From NCBI GenBank assembly GCA_017999435.1, contig JAGNLV010000001.1, positions 858,993 to 922,992 on the forward strand: a stretch of 64,000 bases of DNA, written 5' to 3'. Both the position numbers and the translations under genes were made by a program. Below are positions 59,150 through 64,000 of this stretch, piece after piece; the first letter of the stretch is position 1, and every line of letters starts with the position of its first letter. This stretch comes from Candidatus Zixiibacteriota bacterium (lineage in GTDB: Bacteria > Zixibacteria > MSB-5A5 > GN15 > FEB-12). The notes under the pieces are model-generated. The model was not told where the DNA came from, did no database searches, and saw only the letters and a program-made list of their open reading frames with translations.

Positions 59150-62100
59150 ATGGTGCGAGTGTCTATCGTCATCGTCATTCTGCTCGCGGCTGTGCCGGCC
59201 GCGGGTGCGGCGACACGCCATGTGCCCGAGGACTACCCGACAATTCAGGCGGCCATCGACTCGGCGGCCGGGGGCGACACGGTGCTCGTGGCCAAAGGAA
59301 ACTACTCGGGGCCGGGGAATCTCGACCTCGCGACCCGGGGCAAGAACCTGGTGATCCGCTCGGACACCGGCCCGGACAGCACGCGGATCATATTTCGGCT
59401 GACCGTGGGGGAGCAGTGGTTCACCCGGTGTTTTCTCTTTGACTCGGCGTCCGGGGGAACGGTGCTCGAGGGGTTCACGTTTGTCGACTCGGGCAGTTAT
59501 ACCGCGACGGAGGGGCGGGGGCTGCTGATCCAGGGATCCTCGCCGCTGATTCGCCGCTGCGTCGTCAGCGGATTTCACGCCGGCTCGCCGGTGGTGTGCG
59601 AGGGCGGTTCGCCGACTTTCGACCACTGCACGTTTACCGGGAACACGGGCGGGTGTTCGACCTGCAAGAGCGGGGACGACCGGGCGGCGCCGTGGCTGGG
59701 ACGAGCATCGGCCGTGCGGTGCACAAACGGCGCGACGGCGCGGTTCGATAACTGCGACTTTGTCGGTAACACGGCCGACCTCTCGCAGGGCGCGCTCGTG
59801 TGCGATGCCTCCTCTCCCCTGCTGACCGACTGCCGCTTTGTCGACAACGGCGGCTACGCGTCCCACGCCGCGGCGGTGACGGCGGGCAACGGCTCCGGTC
59901 CGGTTTTCGCCAAGTGCCTCTTCGAGCGCAACCGGAACGACGGGTTGAACCGGGAGGTGTTCGGCGGGGCGGTGTACTTGTACGGGTCGACGGGGTCGTT
60001 TGACGGTTGTCTTTTCGACAGCAACGCGACGCTCGGCGGGAACCGGCGGTTTGGAACCGGCGTGTGCGCCGATTCCGGGTCGGCGGCGACGCTCGCCGGG
60101 TGCACGTTCACCCGCAACGAGGGGGGCGGGAACAGCGGTTTCTCTGCGGTGTGGTGCGGTCCGGACGCAACGGTGGCGATCAGCCGGGGGCTGGCGGTGT
60201 TCAACCGCGACTGCCCGCCGGTCGGGCGGGCGGACTCGACCGGGACGGTCACGCTGTCGTGCAGCGACCTGTACGGCAACAGCGGTGGCGACTGGACGGG
60301 CGATATTGCGCCGCAGTTCGGATTGGACGGCAATTTCAGCCTCAATCCCCATCTGTGCGACACGGCCAATCCGGCGGTCGGGTTGTTCGACATCTCGCCC
60401 TGCGCACCGCCGCACAGCCCCTGCGGGGAGGTGATCGGGGCTTTCGGAGTCGGGTGTCTCGACGCCCGGCCGATGATTCTCTCGCCGGCGGCGGTCCTGG
60501 CCATGGAAGACCAGCCGTTCGGGTATGAGCCGGAATTCGCAGACCCGGACGGCCCGGACACGGTGATTTCTTTTGGGGCGGCGCCGGGATGGTGCAGCGT
60601 GTTCCAGAACACCCTGGTCGGGACGCCGCCGGAGGGTGCCTCGGACACGCTGTTCGTGCTCGTCGTCTCCGACGGGTACAAGGCGGACACGCGGACGGTG
60701 GTGATCGACGTCATCCCGGTCAACGACCCGCCGGCGCTCGATACGATCGGCGACCAGGCGGTGGACGAAGGGGAGCAGCTTGAGTTCCGGGTCTACGCAG
60801 CGGACGACGACAGCGACAAGCTGATCCTCGCGGCCGAGGGTATTCCGGAAGGCGCGGTTTTTGTCGACAGCGGCAACGGCGCGGGCGGTTTCTCCTGGCG
60901 GCCGGGCTACCGCCAGGCGGGGGCGTACGAGGTGTGGATCGCGGCGACCGATGATTCGCTGGCCGCCGACAGCGTGAGGGTGGGCCTCACGGTGCGGGAT
61001 ATTAATGTGGCGCCGGTGCTTGACCCGGTGGACTCGCAGTGGGTGATCGAGGGACGCACACTGGCGATTCCGGTATCGGCCGGCGATGCCGACGGGGATG
61101 TGCCGGTTCTCGCCGCCGAGGGCCTTCCCGCGCACGCGGTCTTTGTCGACAGCGGCAACGGGCGCGGGCGGCTCAGTTTCACCCCGGACTCGACTCAGAA
61201 CGGGGTGTACGACGTCCTCATCGTGGCGGCCGACACGGCGCTGGCGGATTCGCTGACGGTGACCCTGATCGCGGTCGATTCGGTTCCGGTTATCGCCGCG
61301 CTGGTGTTCGCGGCAGAGACGGACATGCAGCACGTGGTGGGAAATGCGCCGACGGTTGCGTGGCACTACACCGACTCGCTCCAGGCACGGATGCAGACAC
61401 GGTTCGAGATCGCGGTCGGTCTCGATTCGGACTGGACGACGGCGGAGTTATGGGCGGACACCGTGTTCGATTCGCCTTCGACGACGGTCGCGTACGCCGG
61501 CGCGCCGCTGGCGGACGGGCTCTCGGGCCGGGTGCGGCTGCGCGCCGCCAACGGAGCGGCCTGGTCCGAATGGTTCGAGGCGTCGTTTCGCCTGAATTCG
61601 CGGCCCGGCGAATTGGCGGCGCTGGCGCCCTCTGAAGGCAGCTCGACGGGCGCGCGGCCGATGCTCCGCGTGACGAATGCGGCCGACGCCGAAGGGGACT
61701 CGCTGGCATACTCCTTTGTGGTTTTTCTCGATACGGTGCCGCGCACGGAGGACTCGCAGTACGTGGCCGGACTGCCGGAGGGGATCGACTCGACCGGCTG
61801 GCAGCCGCCGCTTTCGCTGACGGAGAACCGGCGCTACCGCTGGCGGGCGCAGGCGTTCGACGGATATGAGTATTCGGACTGGACGGATTCGACCGGCAGT
61901 TTGTTCTGGGTGAACGACGCGCCGGAGCCGCCGCCGATGCCGCACACGACCCCGATCACGAGCGGCTGCTCGCTGCTGGACCTGCTCCCGACATTCACCT
62001 GGTCGCGCTCGCTCGACCCGGACCCGCTCGACACGATCGTCTACTTCCTGCACCTGGCGACCGACTCGGGGTTTGTCGCCCTGCAGGTGTTCGGACCGCT

Positions 62101-62434
62101 CGCCGACACCGCCTGGACGCCGGCGGATTCGCTCGCGCCGGGGACCGCATACTGGTGGAAAGTGGCAACCGAGGACAACACGGGGCAGCGGACGGAGTCG
62201 GCGGTGACGTCGTTCTGGACCTGGCTGCCGGGGGACGCCAACGACAACCACGATGTTGCGGTGTCCGACCTCACGTTGATGATCAGCCACCTTTTCCGGG
62301 GCGGCAGCCTTCCCTGTGAATTCCGAACCGGGGACGTGACGGGTGATTGCGCGGTGACGGTCGCCGATCTGACCCACATGATCTCCTACCTCTTTCGCGG
62401 GGGGCCGGCGCCGCTGCTGTGGTGCGCCGAGTAG
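59150..62434 (+). CDS. exported beta-helix protein with cadherin/Ig-like, Fn3-like and dockerin-like domains
   Basis: A 1094-residue exported protein with a signal peptide (about residues 1-20). Residues about 20-430 are a right-handed beta-helix of the DUF1565 type (VPEDYPTIQAAIDSAAGGD, SSPLIRRCVVSGFHAG, SPTFDHCTFTGN, SPLLTDCRFVDNGGYAS). Three cadherin/putative-Ig units follow (for example NDPPALDTIGDQAVDEGEQL). Fn3-like units come next (TAYWWKVATEDNTG). The end has two dockerin-like repeats (VSDLTLMISHLFRGG, VADLTHMISYLFRGG). Two Ig units share an almost identical stretch encoding FVDSGNG (around 60858-60880 and 61141-61163), a sign of internal duplication. Function unknown. Probably a surface or secreted structural or glycan-acting protein. 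Confidence 0.83.
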   Translation: MVRVSIVIVILLAAVPAAGAATRHVPEDYPTIQAAIDSAAGGDTVLVAKGNYSGPGNLDLATRGKNLVIRSDTGPDSTRIIFRLTVGEQWFTRCFLFDSASGGTVLEGFTFVDSGSYTATEGRGLLIQGSSPLIRRCVVSGFHAGSPVVCEGGSPTFDHCTFTGNTGGCSTCKSGDDRAAPWLGRASAVRCTNGATARFDNCDFVGNTADLSQGALVCDASSPLLTDCRFVDNGGYASHAAAVTAGNGSGPVFAKCLFERNRNDGLNREVFGGAVYLYGSTGSFDGCLFDSNATLGGNRRFGTGVCADSGSAATLAGCTFTRNEGGGNSGFSAVWCGPDATVAISRGLAVFNRDCPPVGRADSTGTVTLSCSDLYGNSGGDWTGDIAPQFGLDGNFSLNPHLCDTANPAVGLFDISPCAPPHSPCGEVIGAFGVGCLDARPMILSPAAVLAMEDQPFGYEPEFADPDGPDTVISFGAAPGWCSVFQNTLVGTPPEGASDTLFVLVVSDGYKADTRTVVIDVIPVNDPPALDTIGDQAVDEGEQLEFRVYAADDDSDKLILAAEGIPEGAVFVDSGNGAGGFSWRPGYRQAGAYEVWIAATDDSLAADSVRVGLTVRDINVAPVLDPVDSQWVIEGRTLAIPVSAGDADGDVPVLAAEGLPAHAVFVDSGNGRGRLSFTPDSTQNGVYDVLIVAADTALADSLTVTLIAVDSVPVIAALVFAAETDMQHVVGNAPTVAWHYTDSLQARMQTRFEIAVGLDSDWTTAELWADTVFDSPSTTVAYAGAPLADGLSGRVRLRAANGAAWSEWFEASFRLNSRPGELAALAPSEGSSTGARPMLRVTNAADAEGDSLAYSFVVFLDTVPRTEDSQYVAGLPEGIDSTGWQPPLSLTENRRYRWRAQAFDGYEYSDWTDSTGSLFWVNDAPEPPPMPHTTPITSGCSLLDLLPTFTWSRSLDPDPLDTIVYFLHLATDSGFVALQVFGPLADTAWTPADSLAPGTAYWWKVATEDNTGQRTESAVTSFWTWLPGDANDNHDVAVSDLTLMISHLFRGGSLPCEFRTGDVTGDCAVTVADLTHMISYLFRGGPAPLLWCAE

Positions 62435-62477
62435 CCGGTCTCATGGCCGTGCGTGTCGGCGGCCGGGGAAGGACCCC

Positions 62478-62515
62478 AAAAAAGATGAAGATCGCCTGGG
62501 GGTCAGGCGATCTTC
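62478..62515 (-). terminator. intrinsic terminator for the GGDEF-like gene
   Basis: Perfect 12 bp stem (62487-62498 with 62504-62515) and 5 nt loop, followed on the minus strand by ATCTTTTTT (A-tract 62478-62483). It lies about 70 bp past the gene's stop. Confidence 0.8.
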
Positions 62516-62586
62516 TGAAATGGGAGGCATAGAAACAAAAAAGGCAGGGGGGTCTTGTTTACGTGCGGGAACGCAGCCCGCTTCTC

Positions 62587-63006
62587 TTAATTCCTGTGCC
62601 GATCGAGATAGTCTCCAAGGAAATCCCGGATGGTGCGCGCCCCGGCGGCATCGGGGTAGGAAGCCATCTCGAGGGGGATGATTTTCTCCGCCGCCGCGCT
62701 GTTGTCCCGGGAGAGGCGATCCCGGAGGATCTCGCTGACCCGGCGGCTAGCGATTTCGGCTCCCTGGCGCGGCGTCTCGGGCAACAAGAGCACGAGCTTA
62801 CAGCCATCCATCACCGAGACGACGTCGATTTCCCGGACATTGCGGCGCGCCTCCTGCGAGAGCGAATGCACGACCGAGGAGGCGCCGGGGCCTAAGTGGT
62901 TCTCCAGGAATGAGAGGTCGAAAACGACGAGCGAGACGAAGACCGAATATCGCTCGGCTCGTTTGAGCTCGAGGTCGACCTTGTCAATGAAGTTGCAGTC
63001 ATCCAT
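62587..63006 (-). CDS. small degenerate GGDEF-like protein
   Basis: A 139-residue protein that resembles the core of a diguanylate cyclase domain. LELKRAERYSVFVSLVVFDL matches the start of GGDEF domains, and REIDVVSVMDGCKLVLLLPE aligns with the active-site hairpin. The GGDEF signature is replaced by DGCKL, so no c-di-GMP synthesis is expected. It may bind a nucleotide or another protein. It is on the same strand as the sigma-54 activator, 290 bp downstream, and ends before a clear terminator. Confidence 0.7.
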   Translation of the reverse strand: MDDCNFIDKVDLELKRAERYSVFVSLVVFDLSFLENHLGPGASSVVHSLSQEARRNVREIDVVSVMDGCKLVLLLPETPRQGAEIASRRVSEILRDRLSRDNSAAAEKIIPLEMASYPDAAGARTIRDFLGDYLDRHRN

Positions 63007-63296
63007 GATCGTTGCACCACGTCGTTATTCGTCGCTATCGCGCTTCTGTGCACTATTTTACAAGCAAGTTTTGTTCCCCATGCAACCCCGATGCCGGATT
63101 GCGGAAAACATTTCCGAAACTTGTGCCGAGATTTGTCGCGGTCAACAACTTACACGTTATTTCACAACAACTTAATGTTATTCACATGGAGTGAAAAATG
63201 TGGAAAATAAGAAAGGATGTGTGCAGAATATGCACACCGATGCATATAAGACGCAGGCGGGCATCGGGTACGTTTTTGGACAGATCGCCGGAACGA
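63007..63296. other. AT-rich intergenic region upstream of the GGDEF-like gene
   Basis: 290 bp, unusually AT-rich between 63150 and 63260 for this genome. It contains one exact DnaA-box-type word TTATTCACA (63178-63186), a near-match at 63199-63207, and a perfect 7 bp dyad GTGTGCA/TGCACAC (63219-63225 with 63231-63237). A weak -10 TAAAAT (63055-63060, minus strand) may serve the GGDEF-like gene. Confidence 0.4.
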
Positions 63297-64000
63297 CTAC
63301 TTCGAAGAATTCAAGTTGTAGTCTTTAATCTTATAGAGGAGCGAGCGGTAGCTTATCTCGAGAAGGTCGGCGGCTTTGCGGCGATTCCAGTTGGTTCGGG
63401 TGAGGACTTCGCTGATCAACCGCTTTTCTTCCTCGGCGACGGTGCGGCCGATCCGTTCTTTGAGCGAGTAGGTCTCGGTCCCGGCGGCGTTAGTCGGGCC
63501 GACGTCGGTGGTGGCAGGGGTGTAGGTGGAGCGGGAGGGCATGGTCGGTGCGGCGGCCGCGGAGTTGATCAGGTCGATAATGATCGACTCATCGCCGCGC
63601 ACCGCCACCTGTTTGAGCATGTTCTCGAGCTGGCGGACGTTTCCGGGCCATGAGAAGGTCATGAGGCGGTCGATAGTGGAGGGGGAGAGCTCTCTGAAGT
63701 CTTTGGAATAGAGCTGGTTGTATTTGTCGATAAAGTGCCGCACGAGCAGGGGGATATCTTCGGGACGTTCCCGCAGGGGGGGCAGGAACAGGGTGATCTC
63801 GTTCAGGCGGTAGAACAGGTCGTCGCGGAATTCTTTGTCGTGGATCGCCTGTTCGAGGTTGCGGTTGGTGGCGCAGATGATCCGCACATCGACGTGGATC
63901 GAGGTGATGCCGCCGACCCGGACGAACTCCTGCTGTTCGAGGACCTGGAGCAGTTTGGACTGGAGCTCCATGGGCATGTCGCCGATTTCATCGAGGAACA
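63297..64000 (-). CDS. sigma-54-dependent response regulator (5' end outside window)
   Basis: The C-terminal 233 residues of an NtrC-type activator. The visible AAA+ part runs from FLDEIGDMPMELQSKLL (Walker B region) through VRIICATNRNLE, FRDDLFYRLNEI and LPPLRERPEDIP to SWPGNVRQLENML. The end is a Fis-type helix-turn-helix (NWNRRKAADLLEISYRSLLYKI). A linker of about 35 residues rich in Ala, Thr and Pro separates them. The receiver or sensor domain and the GAFTGA loop are outside the window, so the input signal cannot be named. Confidence 0.96.
   Translation of the reverse strand, partial: FLDEIGDMPMELQSKLLQVLEQQEFVRVGGITSIHVDVRIICATNRNLEQAIHDKEFRDDLFYRLNEITLFLPPLRERPEDIPLLVRHFIDKYNQLYSKDFRELSPSTIDRLMTFSWPGNVRQLENMLKQVAVRGDESIIIDLINSAAAAPTMPSRSTYTPATTDVGPTNAAGTETYSLKERIGRTVAEEEKRLISEVLTRTNWNRRKAADLLEISYRSLLYKIKDYNLNSSK

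Noticed and set aside
56672-61366. A very long open frame on the minus strand (over 1500 codons) across valS and the dockerin genes
   Set aside because: It is antisense to genes with clear family motifs, is rich in Arg/His/Pro as expected for a GC-rich shadow frame, and has no ribosome binding site or recognisable domain.
1-64000. CRISPR arrays, insertion sequences, integrases, prophage genes
   Set aside because: Looked for direct repeats with regular spacers, terminal inverted repeats and transposase motifs. None found beyond the 27 bp coding repeats at 44107-44241.

Overview
The window is a GC-rich bacterial chromosome segment with compact, overlapping operons. No integrase, transposase, phage gene or CRISPR array was seen. 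Three exported proteins end in paired dockerin-like repeats with the signature LFRGG, and one ends in a FlgD/T9SS-like Ig domain. That combination, together with the gram-negative features (outer-membrane barrel, lipoproteins, Tat substrates), suggests the FCB side of the tree, most likely Zixibacteria or a relative. This placement is inferred from sequence style and was not computed.

Region 1 (1-10.6 kb) is housekeeping. It holds dacA-folP (c-di-AMP synthesis, folate), a DUF488 gene, a secreted SGNH hydrolase gene cut by an amber codon, then folE, ftsH, hpt and tilS on the minus strand, and divergent trkH-trkA potassium uptake genes. Region 2 (10.6-21.5 kb) carries a DUF885 peptidase-like gene and an AmmeMemoRadiSam module. 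In that module a DUF362 gene, a radical SAM gene and a membrane-bound spermidine-synthase-like gene overlap at ATGA junctions, and a signal-peptide-bearing MEMO-AMMECR1 fusion is divergent. A GAF/PEP-synthase-like/nucleotidyltransferase chimera follows. Region 3 (21.6-31.8 kb) encodes glutamate dehydrogenase, a probably PPi-dependent phosphofructokinase, rpe, a PNPOx-fold protein with a lipoprotein, a Tat-exported aldo/keto reductase, a secreted peptidylarginine-deiminase-like enzyme with dockerin-like tail, and a WYL regulator.

Region 4 (32-44.5 kb) has a large secreted beta-helix protein and an operon of sugar-type ABC transporter plus exported GH38 alpha-mannosidase, preceded by a tRNA-Met. 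Region 5 (45.3-50.7 kb) has lpdA, whose start codon appears to be ATA, and a self-contained polyamine operon (XRE-cupin regulator, AdoMet decarboxylase, ornithine decarboxylase, spermidine synthase) between a clear promoter and terminator. Region 6 (50.7-64 kb) has a glutamine amidotransferase, an outer-membrane barrel, mazG, valS, two large secreted dockerin-like proteins, a degenerate GGDEF protein and the 3' part of a sigma-54 activator gene.

Promoters are easy to read here: -35 TTGNCN, 16-18 bp, -10 TATATT or TATACT. At trkH, DUF362 and rpe the -10 box lies only 5-11 bp before the start codon and no ribosome binding site is visible, which suggests leaderless messages. The strongest candidate for something new is the export-signal-bearing AmmeMemoRadiSam module. 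Next are the deiminase with a dockerin-like tail, the nucleotidyltransferase chimera and the ATA start of lpdA.
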